In this document: piece after piece, positions 42,823 to 50,954 of the stretch
Numbering within the stretch: position 1 is the first letter of the stretch
How the letters are laid out: the number at the start of each line of letters is the position of its first letter
Origin: Paractinoplanes tereljensis
Lineage (GTDB): Bacteria; Actinomycetota; Actinomycetes; Mycobacteriales; Micromonosporaceae
Assembly (NCBI RefSeq): GCF_016862435.1
Contig: NZ_BOMY01000035.1
Span: forward strand, 1 to 64,000
DNA: 64,000 nucleotides
Reading direction: 5' to 3'
Translations under genes and position numbers: made by a program
Notes under the pieces: model-generated
Told to the model about the DNA's origin: nothing
Seen by the model: the letters and a program-made list of their open reading frames with translations, nothing else
The model's database searches: none

Positions 42823-43671
42823 GTGAGCGTCGACAGCAACGAACGGCAGCGCCACCTGCCGGCCGGGCGCAAGGCTCAGCTGGCCGCATACGTCGCCGAA
42901 ACCGGCCAGGTCACCGTCGGTGAGCTGGCCGAACGCTTCGGCGTCTCGATCGACACGGTCCGCCGCGACCTGGATCAGCTGGCCGCCGAGGGCAGCCTCG
43001 TGCGCACGTACGGCGGTGCGGTGAGCCTGTCCACCGTCTCCCGCACCGACCGCGCGGTCGACCAGCGGCTCAGCGTCCAGGAGCAGGAGAAGGAGAAGAT
43101 CGCGGCGCTGGCCGCGGCCCTGGTCCAGGACGGCTCCACCATCATGATCAACGGTGGCACCACCACCCTCGCCCTGGCCCGCAACCTGGGCCAGCACCGC
43201 GATCTGACGGTGGCCACCAACAACCTGCTGGTCCCCGGCGCGCTGCCGCCCACGGCGGTCCGCGACATCTACATCTTCGGCGGCGCGGTGCGCGCTCTGA
43301 CCCTGGCCACCGTCGGCCCGGTCAGCTTCCGCGCCAACACCGGCGCCGACCTGGACATCAGCTGCGACCTGGCGCTGATCGGCGTCGGCGCGGTCTCGGC
43401 CGACGCCGGCTACACGACAAGCAACCTGGCCGAGGCCGCGATGATGCAGGAAATGATCTCGCGCGCCGCCCGGGTGGCCATCCTGGCCGACGCGTCGAAG
43501 TTCGGCCGCCGGCTGTTCGCCCAGGTCTCCGAGCTGGCCGCCGCCGACTACCTGATCACCGACAGCGCCCCGCCGCCCGACCTGCGCGAGGCCCTGGAGG
43601 CGAACGGCGTGGAACTGCTCATCCCCACGGCAGCCGCGACCGCTCCTGCCAGTAAGCGGCAGCCGGCATAG
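42823..43671 (+). CDS. DeoR/GlpR family transcriptional regulator
   Basis: 282 residues from GTG 42823, chosen because AAGGGGG lies just upstream and the in-frame extension to 42739 is not conserved-looking. The DeoR HTH is VTVGELAERFGVSIDTVRRDLDQLAAEGSLVRTYGGAV. The C-terminal sugar-phosphate sensor domain (ISOCOT fold) has MINGGTTTLALARNL, VATNNLLV, DLALIGVGAVSADAGYTTSNLAEA and ILADASKFG. It is divergent from the operon for import and cleavage of a hexose and probably represses it until a phosphorylated intermediate appears. Confidence 0.95.
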   Translation: MSVDSNERQRHLPAGRKAQLAAYVAETGQVTVGELAERFGVSIDTVRRDLDQLAAEGSLVRTYGGAVSLSTVSRTDRAVDQRLSVQEQEKEKIAALAAALVQDGSTIMINGGTTTLALARNLGQHRDLTVATNNLLVPGALPPTAVRDIYIFGGAVRALTLATVGPVSFRANTGADLDISCDLALIGVGAVSADAGYTTSNLAEAAMMQEMISRAARVAILADASKFGRRLFAQVSELAAADYLITDSAPPPDLREALEANGVELLIPTAAATAPASKRQPA

Positions 43672-44491
43672 CCAGGTACCTCCACCGCACCGGGTCGGCG
43701 TCGAGCTCGCGGGCCCGCAGGTTCGAGGCCAGCTGTTCCCCGGTCGCGGCCCCCGACAGCACCACGGTCGCCCACGGCTGAGCCAGCACCGCCGCGAGCG
43801 CGGCGGCATCCCCCGGCGCGTGCTCCCCTACCGCCAGCCGCCCGTTGGCCAGCGCCTCCTTCACGATGACCACGCACCCCGCGTCGTGCGCCTCGGCCAG
43901 GGCCGGCCCCGCGCTGGGTTCCAGCAGGTTCCAGGTGGCCTGCACGCTGCGAAACAGTTTTACCTTCAGCGCGGCCCGAATCGCCGCGGCCTGCTCCGGA
44001 CCGCTGGTGGACAGCCCGATCACGACGCCTTGCGCCGCCAGATCGGCGAGCCGGGCGTGCAGCTCGACGTCGTGCAACGCCGGGCTGTCCGGCGTCACCG
44101 AGTGAATCTGATAAATGCCGAGCCGGTCCCCCAGCTGCTCCCGGGTCTCCCCGAGCTGCCGTTCGAAGGTGGCCACGCTGTGGTCCTTGACCTCGTGCAC
44201 GTCGGCGTCGATCCGCCACCCGGCGGTATAGGTGTAGCCCCACTTGCTGCCGACCGTGACGTCATCGACCTCGGGCCGCCCCCACAGCCACTGGCCGAGG
44301 AATTCCTCGGCAAGACCATAAGACCGGGCAACATCAAAATATCTGACCCCGCCGGCGTACGCCTGATCGAGCAGTTCATGAGCCCGGCTCCGCATCACCT
44401 CGACCGATCGCTCAGCCGGCAGGTCCGCCGCCCGCCCGAGGTTGATATAGCCCGGCCGCCCCACCGCCGCCAGCCCAAGCCCGATCTTCAT
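43619..44491 (-). CDS. Aldo/keto reductase family oxidoreductase
   Basis: 290 residues. LGLAAVGRPGYINLG start, YFDVARSYGLAEEFLGQWL (catalytic Asp and Tyr), VGSKWGYTYTAGW (Lys), IYQIHSVTPDS (His), then AQGVVIGLSTSGPEQ. These give the Asp-Tyr-Lys-His tetrad of the AKR barrel. Reduces an aldehyde or ketone with NADPH; substrate unknown. Convergent with the DeoR-type gene and overlapping its 3' end by 53 bp. Confidence 0.92.
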   Translation of the reverse strand: MKIGLGLAAVGRPGYINLGRAADLPAERSVEVMRSRAHELLDQAYAGGVRYFDVARSYGLAEEFLGQWLWGRPEVDDVTVGSKWGYTYTAGWRIDADVHEVKDHSVATFERQLGETREQLGDRLGIYQIHSVTPDSPALHDVELHARLADLAAQGVVIGLSTSGPEQAAAIRAALKVKLFRSVQATWNLLEPSAGPALAEAHDAGCVVIVKEALANGRLAVGEHAPGDAAALAAVLAQPWATVVLSGAATGEQLASNLRARELDADPVRWRYLAMPAAAYWQERSRLPWG

Positions 44492-44502
44492 GCCCCCATC
44501 CT

Positions 44503-44544
44503 GCCTCAGCCGGGCACCCGGTCCCGCCTCAGCCGGGCACCCGG
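44503..44544. repeat. 19-bp direct repeat, two copies
   Basis: GCCTCAGCCGGGCACCCGG occurs at 44503-44521 and 44526-44544, a 23-bp period. It lies between the divergent AKR and GGDEF-EAL genes and so may carry promoter or operator function, or be a slippage duplication. Confidence 0.75.
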
Positions 44545-44563
44545 GCCGTCGAAGAGATCAGTG

Positions 44564-46834
44564 ATGCTGACCTGGATCCGGACCGGTCGGACGAGCGCCA
44601 TCTGCGTACTCGTCTGCGCTGTTCTGTTGGTGGTCCAGCAGGCCTGGTTCTTCGGCGGATGGGGTGGCCCGGAGGTCGCCACGCTGGTAACCGACGCCTC
44701 GTACGTGCCGCAGGCGCTGATGTTCACCGTGCTGGCCGGCCGGGTGGCGGTCTCGAAACGGCAGGAACCGCGGACCCGGCGGGCCTGGCAGGTGATCACC
44801 GTCGCGTTCGGCTGGCAGTTGGCCGCCCACTGCGCCTGGTTCGCGCAGTCCCACTTCCTGCACACCACCGGCTACCCGTCCGCCGCCGACTACTGTTTCC
44901 TGCTGTTCTCCCCGTTCATGTTCGCCGGGCTGCTGATGCTGCCCGGCCAGCACCGGCGCCGCCGCGACCGGCAGCGGCTGGCGCTGGACGCGCTGATCGT
45001 CGGGGCCGGCGGGTTCATGGCGATCTGGTACCTGCTGCTCGGCCCGATCCTGCACGCGCCGGGACTCACCATGTGGCAGCGGGGGTTCACCGCCGCGCTG
45101 CCGATCGGCGACCTGCTGCTGGTGCTGGCCATGTCGACTGCCATGCTCCGGCGGCACCAGCCGGAGGTGCCGGGCCCGGTGCGGCTGCTGGCCGGCTCGA
45201 TCGCGCTGACCGTGACGGCCGACGTCTCGTACAGCTGGATCCAGTTGCACGGCGGCTACACCGGCGGCTCCTGGCCGGACCTGCTGTGGCTGGCCGGCTG
45301 CTTCCTGCTGGTCCTGGCGGCCGATCAGCAGTACCGCCGGCCGCGGCATCCCGCGCCGCGGCGCGGGGATCGCAACGCGGTCTTCCTTCTGCCGTACGCG
45401 GCCAGCGTCGCCGCCTACCTGCTGCTCGCCGAGCAGTCCTCACACCTGCCGCTCGACCCGTACGGCGGCATGATCCTCGGCTCGGCCGTGCTGACCCTGC
45501 TGGTGATGGCCCGCCAGATGCACGCCCTGCGGGACAACCGCGAGATGGCGGTCACCGACGGGCTGACCGGCCTGGCCAACCGGATCCTGGTCACCGAACG
45601 CCTGGAACAGCTGGCCGGCCAGCCGGTCCGCCCCGGCCGGCACACCGCGGTCCTGCTCATTGACCTGGACCGGTTCAAGCCCATCAACGACACCTTCGGC
45701 CACGAGGCCGGCGACGTCGTACTGGTCGCCGCGGCCGACGCCATGCGCAGCGTGATCCGGGGCGGCGACCTGGCCGGCCGCCTCGGCGGCGACGAGTTCG
45801 CCGTACTCATGCCGGGCCTGCCCTCCCGGGAGGCCGCCGGCGCGATCGCCACCCGGCTGCTGGAGACGCTGCGGATGCCGGTGATCTTCGGCGAGCACGT
45901 GCTCATGGTCGGGGCGAGCATCGGCGTGGCGGTCCGCGACGATCCGGACGCCTCCGGCGAGACCCTGTTGCAGCAGGCCGACACCGCCCTGTACGCGGCC
46001 AAGCGGGCCGGCCGCGGCCGCTTCGAGTACTACTCGGACGTGATGGACACCAAGGCACGCGAGGCCGAGCTGCGCCACGCCGTGGCCGACGACGAGCTGG
46101 TGGTGTACTTCCAGCCCGCGGTGGCCCTGGCCACCGGCGACCTGCGGGCGGTCGAGGCTCTGGTCCGCTGGAACCATCCGACCCGCGGCCTGCTGGGCCC
46201 GGGCGAGTTCATCGACCTGGCCGAGGAGACCGGCGCGGTGGTGCCGCTGGGCGCCTGGGTGCTGCGCCGGGCGTGCCAGGAGGCGGCCGCCTGGCGCGCC
46301 GAAACCCCCGGGGCCGACCCGCTGCGCCTGGCGGTGAACATGTCACCGAAGCAGGTGGCCCAGGCCGACCTGGTCGAGACCGTGCAGACAATCCTGGCCG
46401 ACACCGGCTTCCCGCCCAACCGGCTGACCCTGGAAATCACCGAAAGCGTGATCCTGCAGCCAGACCCGCTGACCATCAGCCGCCTGGAGGCACTGCGAAA
46501 CTTGGGAATCCAGCTGGCCGTAGACGACTTCGGCACCGGTTATTCGGCCCTGAGCTACCTACGCCGCCTGCCGGTAACCGTCCTGAAGATCGACCGCTCG
46601 TTCGTAACCGGCATAGCCGACGACCCAGAAGCCCGCTCAGTCTGCGAGGCGGTGGTCCACCTGGGCGAAGCTTTCAAAATGAACGTAGTGGCCGAGGGCA
46701 TCGAAACCCCCGACCAGGCGGCCGCCCTGATAGCCATGGGCTGCACCGTAGGCCAGGGCTTCTACTTCCACCGCCCACTCCCACCCCAGGAAACAGCAGC
46801 CTTGGTCCACAAGCGTTTCGCCCCCGTGAGCTAG
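44564..46834 (+). CDS. Membrane GGDEF-EAL protein (c-di-GMP diguanylate cyclase/phosphodiesterase)
   Basis: 756 residues from ATG 44564 (GTG 44561 is also in frame). The N-terminal 320 residues hold about eight to ten hydrophobic segments forming a membrane sensor. The GGDEF domain follows (about 325-485) with DGLTGLANR, DLDRFKPINDTFGHEAGD and an intact GGDEF, plus an RxxD inhibitory site (RGGDLAGRLGGDEF). The EAL domain (about 495-745) has AVEALVRWNHP, NMSPKQ, LEITES, DDFGTGYSAL and KIDRSFV. All key residues look intact, so both synthesis and breakdown of cyclic di-GMP are possible. In actinobacteria the messenger controls development. Confidence 0.93.
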   Translation: MLTWIRTGRTSAICVLVCAVLLVVQQAWFFGGWGGPEVATLVTDASYVPQALMFTVLAGRVAVSKRQEPRTRRAWQVITVAFGWQLAAHCAWFAQSHFLHTTGYPSAADYCFLLFSPFMFAGLLMLPGQHRRRRDRQRLALDALIVGAGGFMAIWYLLLGPILHAPGLTMWQRGFTAALPIGDLLLVLAMSTAMLRRHQPEVPGPVRLLAGSIALTVTADVSYSWIQLHGGYTGGSWPDLLWLAGCFLLVLAADQQYRRPRHPAPRRGDRNAVFLLPYAASVAAYLLLAEQSSHLPLDPYGGMILGSAVLTLLVMARQMHALRDNREMAVTDGLTGLANRILVTERLEQLAGQPVRPGRHTAVLLIDLDRFKPINDTFGHEAGDVVLVAAADAMRSVIRGGDLAGRLGGDEFAVLMPGLPSREAAGAIATRLLETLRMPVIFGEHVLMVGASIGVAVRDDPDASGETLLQQADTALYAAKRAGRGRFEYYSDVMDTKAREAELRHAVADDELVVYFQPAVALATGDLRAVEALVRWNHPTRGLLGPGEFIDLAEETGAVVPLGAWVLRRACQEAAAWRAETPGADPLRLAVNMSPKQVAQADLVETVQTILADTGFPPNRLTLEITESVILQPDPLTISRLEALRNLGIQLAVDDFGTGYSALSYLRRLPVTVLKIDRSFVTGIADDPEARSVCEAVVHLGEAFKMNVVAEGIETPDQAAALIAMGCTVGQGFYFHRPLPPQETAALVHKRFAPVS

Positions 46835-46835
46835 C

Positions 46836-46851
46836 CGGGGCTGCCGCCCCG
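46836..46851 (+). terminator. Short GC stem-loop after the GGDEF-EAL gene
   Basis: CGGGGC-TGCC-GCCCCG, 6-bp stem with a 4-base loop just after the stop codon, no T-tract. Possible weak terminator. Confidence 0.4.
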
Positions 46852-46894
46852 AAAGTCGCGAGACAGAACCAAGGTCGCTGATCACACTGTCCCG

Positions 46895-47422
46895 GTGACC
46901 GAACCAGAGCCAACCGAAGCGGACTACCTACGCCAGTTGGAGCTGGTGGCCCGCGACGTGGTGCACGCGGCCCACGACGAGGGCTGGCTGTCCTACGCCC
47001 CCGATCCCGCCGACGCGACCCCGTTGCAGCGAGCGGTAAACGAACTGGCCCGCCACATAAGACGCCAGCACTTCGAGGGCGACGGCTGCGTGGAGGACCG
47101 CCCCCTGCAGCATCTGGGCGGCGCCGCCCTGATCACCCCGAGCACCGACGACTACCTGTCCGGCTGCGCCCGACTGGGCGTAGAAGCCCGCCCCGAGGGC
47201 TGGGCCCTCTGGTACACCTGGGACGAGAAGGCCCGCCCCCACACCATGGTCACCACCGCCCTGGACACCACCCGAGGACTACTGGAGAGCTGGTCAACCG
47301 GCCACGACCTGCATCCCGCCCAGCCCCTGCGAGCCCAGATAGCCGCAATAGTCAGAGGCTGGCCCGGCCCAGTAGTCCTCTCCCCCAGCCACGCCAAAAA
47401 AATCGGCCTGACCGGCCACTAG
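46895..47422 (+). CDS. Hypothetical protein, 175 aa
   Basis: Starts at GTG 46895 (V-T-E-P-E-P-T-E-A-D-Y-L-R-Q-L-E-L). No recognised family. It is acidic and soluble, with WALWYTWDEKARPHTMVTTALDTTRGLLESWSTG in the middle and no signal or membrane segment. Codon use and length support a real gene. It follows the GGDEF-EAL gene by 60 bp but a stem-loop lies between them. Confidence 0.65.
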   Translation: MTEPEPTEADYLRQLELVARDVVHAAHDEGWLSYAPDPADATPLQRAVNELARHIRRQHFEGDGCVEDRPLQHLGGAALITPSTDDYLSGCARLGVEARPEGWALWYTWDEKARPHTMVTTALDTTRGLLESWSTGHDLHPAQPLRAQIAAIVRGWPGPVVLSPSHAKKIGLTGH

Positions 47423-47513
47423 CCCACCCACGGCATCCATACATTCTGCATGCCGCTATGCCCTTTCTTGTGCAATCGGGTAGATTCCTCCATCTTACGA
47501 TATTGGCACCGGC

Positions 47514-48245
47514 TTATTCGAAAGAGCATGTTCCACTACGCCCATTCAGACGCTGCCGAAATGCTCTGAAAGTGCTTCCCGACATCGGCTGCGGCGGTCC
47601 TCTGAGGGCAGGTCGACCGCGACCGGTGACCCGCTGTTGCCATCGGGAGCGTTGCGGCCGACCGCGCTCGCGGGCCGATCGGCAACCAGAGCTGGGCGGT
47701 GCCACGATGTCGAACGGCCGAGGTTGTCCGCTTTGCCTCGCCGCTCCACCACGGCTGACCGGTTCGACCCGGTCCCCACCGCCGACACGTCCCGCTTCGC
47801 CCGCGTCGCCCGCCTGCTCCGCGTCACCCACCCGACCTACATCGCTCACCCGGTCAGCTGACCCACCCTGAGCAGCAACATCTTCCGGTTCCTCAGGCTG
47901 ACTCCGAGCAGCAGTGTCCTCCCTCGCCGGCGCGTCACCGTCGGCCGCAACACCGCCGCAGGGCGCCGCGGGTGACGGCCGCTGAAGGCAGGTCGCCTCC
48001 TCCGGCCAGATCAGCGGCGGGACAGCCTCGACATCATCATGCAGACCCAACTCGCCACACTCACGGGAGCAACCATCCGAACGGCAACGCTTCAACGCGT
48101 AACGGCGAACGAGCCCCCACCGCCGCTGCGGCAGCCGATCACGACGAAATTCATCGCCGACCGGCGAATAGTTACGTGCTTTTGTGCGATCCCGCAGCCC
48201 AGTAATTGTGGACCGATCGAATAGCTGAAGCTGCTGGTACCGCAT
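47514..48245 (-). CDS. Hypothetical low-complexity protein with a conserved-looking basic N-terminus
   Basis: 243 residues if started at ATG 48245; the frame is open to 48341. The first 90 residues (QLQLFDRSTITGLRDRTKARNYSPVGDEFRRD and then RRWGLVRRYALKRC) are basic and ordered-looking with several Cys, while residues 90-243 are rich in Ala, Gly, Glu, Arg and Pro and probably disordered. No known domain. No strong ribosome site. The gene may be real or a decayed relic; local base composition is less GC-rich near both ends. Confidence 0.45.
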   Translation of the reverse strand: MRYQQLQLFDRSTITGLRDRTKARNYSPVGDEFRRDRLPQRRWGLVRRYALKRCRSDGCSRECGELGLHDDVEAVPPLIWPEEATCLQRPSPAAPCGGVAADGDAPAREDTAARSQPEEPEDVAAQGGSADRVSDVGRVGDAEQAGDAGEAGRVGGGDRVEPVSRGGAARQSGQPRPFDIVAPPSSGCRSARERGRPQRSRWQQRVTGRGRPALRGPPQPMSGSTFRAFRQRLNGRSGTCSFE

Positions 48246-48524
48246 GCCTATATTCTCGCGCGCCCAAATCGCACCCGCTAAGAGTCGATCATGCCAGTTT
48301 CCGGAAGCCAGCGGGAGCCAAAGAATCAGTTGCGTGACCAATCAAATAAACAATCAAATACTGCGAGGTGGATTAGCTCGGACGCCACCGGACGGGCTGC
48401 CGACGTGAGCGATGTCGCCGTCATCGCCTTGACGCCCGGCTCCGGCACGATCACCTGATCGAACTCCCAGAAGTAGCTGTCGGGCGCGGGAGGGAGGGCG
48501 GCCGTGTGGACTAGCCTCCGGCTC

Positions 48525-48911
48525 ATGACCACTATTTCCGTCATGTTGGCCGTGCCGGACGCGGCGGCGGCATCCGACTGGTATCAGCGGGCGCTCGGCG
48601 CCACCGAGCTGTGGAACCTCGGGTCGGTCATCGGGCTGGAACTGGACGGGGCGCCGTTCTTCCTCGCCGAGCCGGCCAACAACGGCTGGGAGAGCCCGGC
48701 CGTGCTCGGCAGCACCACCGCCCGGATCGAAGTGTTCACCGACGACCCGGACGCTGTCGCCGAGAGCGCCGCCGCGGCCGGAGCCAACTACCACGATCCG
48801 GTGCGCAACCACGAGATGCCGTGGGGCCCGCACCGGCAGGGCGGCTTCTTCGACCCGTACGGTCATCTCTGGCTTGTCGGCGACCGCTCACCGCTGCAAC
48901 GTCATCGGTGA
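48525..48911 (+). CDS. VOC family protein
   Basis: 128 residues from ATG 48525. TTISVMLAVPDAAAASDWYQRALGATELWNLGSV is the first VOC unit, and TTARIEVFTDDPDAVAESAAAAGANY with GGFFDPYGHLWLVGDR is the second. It resembles small PhnB/glyoxalase-like proteins, possibly antibiotic-binding. The last residues follow a conserved GDR. Stands alone. Confidence 0.88.
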   Translation: MTTISVMLAVPDAAAASDWYQRALGATELWNLGSVIGLELDGAPFFLAEPANNGWESPAVLGSTTARIEVFTDDPDAVAESAAAAGANYHDPVRNHEMPWGPHRQGGFFDPYGHLWLVGDRSPLQRHR

Positions 48912-48989
48912 TCGGGTACCAGATCAAGGACAGTAGCGGCGACGTGTGCCGGGGCGGGCGGTAAGACGGGGTGGAAGGAGGCGATTCGC

Positions 48990-49451
48990 ATGGCAGGGAC
49001 GCTCAGCCCGTGGCCTCAGATCCGCCAGGGCGCCAAGGAACATCCGGTACCGACTCTGCAATACCTGCTGCGGGCGCGCGGCAAGACGGTGACGGTCGAC
49101 GGCGAGTTCGGGCCGAAGACCGACGCCGCGGTACGCGCCTTTCAGCAGGACAAAGGCCTCGCCGTCGACGGCATCTTCGGACCGAACACCTGGGGTGCGC
49201 TGGTCGTCGAGGTCAAGCAGGGTGCGCAGGGCGACGCCGTGCGCGGCGTGCAGGAAGAGTTCCAGTTCCGCAACCTCTCGGACGACCCGTCGAAAGGGCT
49301 CGCCGTCGACGGCATCTTCGGACCGAAGACCGATGCAGCCGTACGCGGCTTCCAGTCCGCGATTCACGCCGACGTCCCGTCCATGGCAGTGGATGGCATC
49401 GTCGGCCCGATGACGTGGCAAGCGCTCGTCAGCGGGATGCTGTCTTTCTGA
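48990..49451 (+). CDS. Protein made of two peptidoglycan-binding (PG_binding_1) domains, no signal peptide
   Basis: 153 residues. Two PG-binding repeats: VPTLQYLLRARGKTVTVDGEFGPKTDAAVRAFQQDKGLAVDGIFGPNTWGALV (about 19-72), and VRGVQEEFQFRN followed by GLAVDGIFGPKTDAAVRGFQSA and VDGIVGPMTWQALV (about 84-150). Both have the D-G-x-F/V-G-P-x-T pattern. The start is well placed after GGAAGGAGG, and no export signal precedes it. It could be released by lysis, a non-classical route or another secretion system. Confidence 0.88.
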   Translation: MAGTLSPWPQIRQGAKEHPVPTLQYLLRARGKTVTVDGEFGPKTDAAVRAFQQDKGLAVDGIFGPNTWGALVVEVKQGAQGDAVRGVQEEFQFRNLSDDPSKGLAVDGIFGPKTDAAVRGFQSAIHADVPSMAVDGIVGPMTWQALVSGMLSF

Positions 49452-49459
49452 AAACCGGG

Positions 49460-50221
49460 TCAGCCGGCCGGGTTGAAGGTGATTCCGGCCGGCATCGCCT
49501 CGGTGATCAAGCTGACGAAGTTGGCGTCCTTGAGGCCGAAGTTGGCGCTGCCGAAGTCGTAGTTGCTCAGGGTGTCGCGGATGCTGGTGGACGGGAACCC
49601 GGTCCAGCCGACCAGGGTGGGGTACTGCCAGGCGGCGTACGCGTTCTCCGGCGGCTCGTCCCCGCTGTTGGCCAGCCGGAAGTCGTGGGTGCCGACGCCG
49701 TCCTTGTGGTAGACGACCTTCGGGTGGTTGCCGGTCCAGATCACGCTGGTCGACGGGTAGATGTTGAAGTCGCCGTGCGCCGAGGTGGAGACGTACTTGG
49801 CCACGTCGTTCTGCACCCACACCACGACGTGCTCCCAGTCGTGCCGATGCCCGCCGATCGAGCTGTTCGCGAGCGCCTGGTCCTTCTCGAAATACAGCCC
49901 GTACGCCACGGCGCACCAGCCGTTGTTGCACTTGTACCGCGCGTACCCGTTGGTGTTGTCCAGATCTGACGTGTCGTGGCAGTCGCCGCTCAGCGAACCG
50001 GCCGGCTTGAGCCCGCCGTTCACCGTGCCGGTCGGGCCGATCGCCGGCGTCGGGTAGCAGCCGTCGGTGTCGTAGTCGTAGGCCGGCTGCCACTTGGTCT
50101 CGACCGCCTCGGCCTTGCCCGGCAGCTTGGTCGGCGGCGCGGCGAGCGCGGGTGTGGCCGCGGCGATCACCAGGGCCAGGGCGCCACCGGCGACGATGGC
50201 CGTGCGGGTTCGGTTCCTCAT
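49460..50221 (-). CDS. Secreted NPP1/NLP-family protein (necrosis- and ethylene-inducing-like)
   Basis: 253 residues from ATG 50221. Signal peptide MRNRTRTAIVAGGALALVIAAATPALA. The diagnostic heptapeptide GHRHDWE is intact at 124-130, followed by HVVVWV. Four Cys (55, 81, 98, 103; YKCNNGWCAVAYGLY) suggest a type with two disulfides. In plant pathogens these proteins bind a divalent metal at the heptapeptide, dock on plant glycosylinositol phosphorylceramides and permeabilise dicot membranes. In a soil actinobacterium the role could be plant-directed or a saprotrophic one (inference). Confidence 0.93.
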   Translation of the reverse strand: MRNRTRTAIVAGGALALVIAAATPALAAPPTKLPGKAEAVETKWQPAYDYDTDGCYPTPAIGPTGTVNGGLKPAGSLSGDCHDTSDLDNTNGYARYKCNNGWCAVAYGLYFEKDQALANSSIGGHRHDWEHVVVWVQNDVAKYVSTSAHGDFNIYPSTSVIWTGNHPKVVYHKDGVGTHDFRLANSGDEPPENAYAAWQYPTLVGWTGFPSTSIRDTLSNYDFGSANFGLKDANFVSLITEAMPAGITFNPAG

Positions 50222-50248
50222 GCGGCACGCTCCATACCCGTGGGTAAC

Positions 50249-50263
50249 AACATCGAGGATGTT
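50249..50263. promoter_or_regulatory. Inverted repeat upstream of the NLP gene
   Basis: AACATC-GAG-GATGTT, a perfect 6-bp inverted repeat 28 bp before the start codon, so it lies in the probable leader or promoter. TATCAATG is also repeated in tandem around 50282-50299. Either could be an operator. Confidence 0.4.
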
Positions 50264-50356
50264 CCCGCCTCCGGACGTAAATATCAATGCCTATCAATGA
50301 CGGTATGACCCGTTCGTGATCTCCAGCCATTCGCCGCGATAACTACCGTCACCGGC

Positions 50357-50950
50357 ATGCGAGATGCCCTGCGCCGCGGCGCCGTCGTGGTCGCCATCGT
50401 CACCGGCAGCGTGCTGCCGGCCCCCGCCGCGATGGCGGCTCCGGCCAGTGCGGCCGCCGCCGCCCTGCCTCCGATCGAGACCTGGCTGGCCGACGTCACC
50501 GCCGTGACCGACCAGGCCGACGCCTATCTGGACGGCCGCTTGCCGGACAGCCGGGTCAAGGCCGCCATCGTGCTGGACATCGACAACACCGCGCTGGAGA
50601 GCGCCTACGAGGGCGAGGTCTGGCCGCCGGCCACCCCGTCGGTGCTGGCGCTGGCCCAGCAGGCGCAGACGCTTGGCGCCGCGGTGTTCTTCGTGACCAA
50701 CCGCCCCGACATCCTGGCGCCGTGGACCGCGAGCAACCTGTCGGCGGCCGGCTACACCTGGGTCAAGCTCTACCAGCGACCCACCTTCAGCCTCGACTCG
50801 GCCCAGACGGTCAAGACCAACTTCCGCATCAAGATCGAGTCAGCCGGTTACACGATCGTCGCGAACGTCGGCAACAACGACAGCGACCTCGCGGGCGGCC
50901 ACGCCGAGCGCACCTTCAAGCTCCCGGACTACGACGGCCAGCTCGACTGA
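50357..50950 (+). CDS. Secreted HAD superfamily acid phosphatase
   Basis: 197 residues. Signal peptide (about 1-32, ends in ASAAAAALPP). The HAD motif I is AAIVLDIDNTALES with nucleophile Asp, motif II lies in AVFFVTNRPD, and the metal-binding acidic residues are in VANVGNNDSDLAGGHA. This is the DIDNT/PF03767 type of acid phosphatase, which releases phosphate from organic monoesters outside the cell. Divergent from the NLP gene. Confidence 0.9.
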   Translation: MRDALRRGAVVVAIVTGSVLPAPAAMAAPASAAAAALPPIETWLADVTAVTDQADAYLDGRLPDSRVKAAIVLDIDNTALESAYEGEVWPPATPSVLALAQQAQTLGAAVFFVTNRPDILAPWTASNLSAAGYTWVKLYQRPTFSLDSAQTVKTNFRIKIESAGYTIVANVGNNDSDLAGGHAERTFKLPDYDGQLD

Positions 50951-50954
50951 CGCT

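Noticed and set aside
43820-44563. In-frame N-terminal extension of the GGDEF-EAL gene
   Set aside because: It lies antisense to the aldo/keto reductase; ATG 44564 opens directly into a membrane segment.
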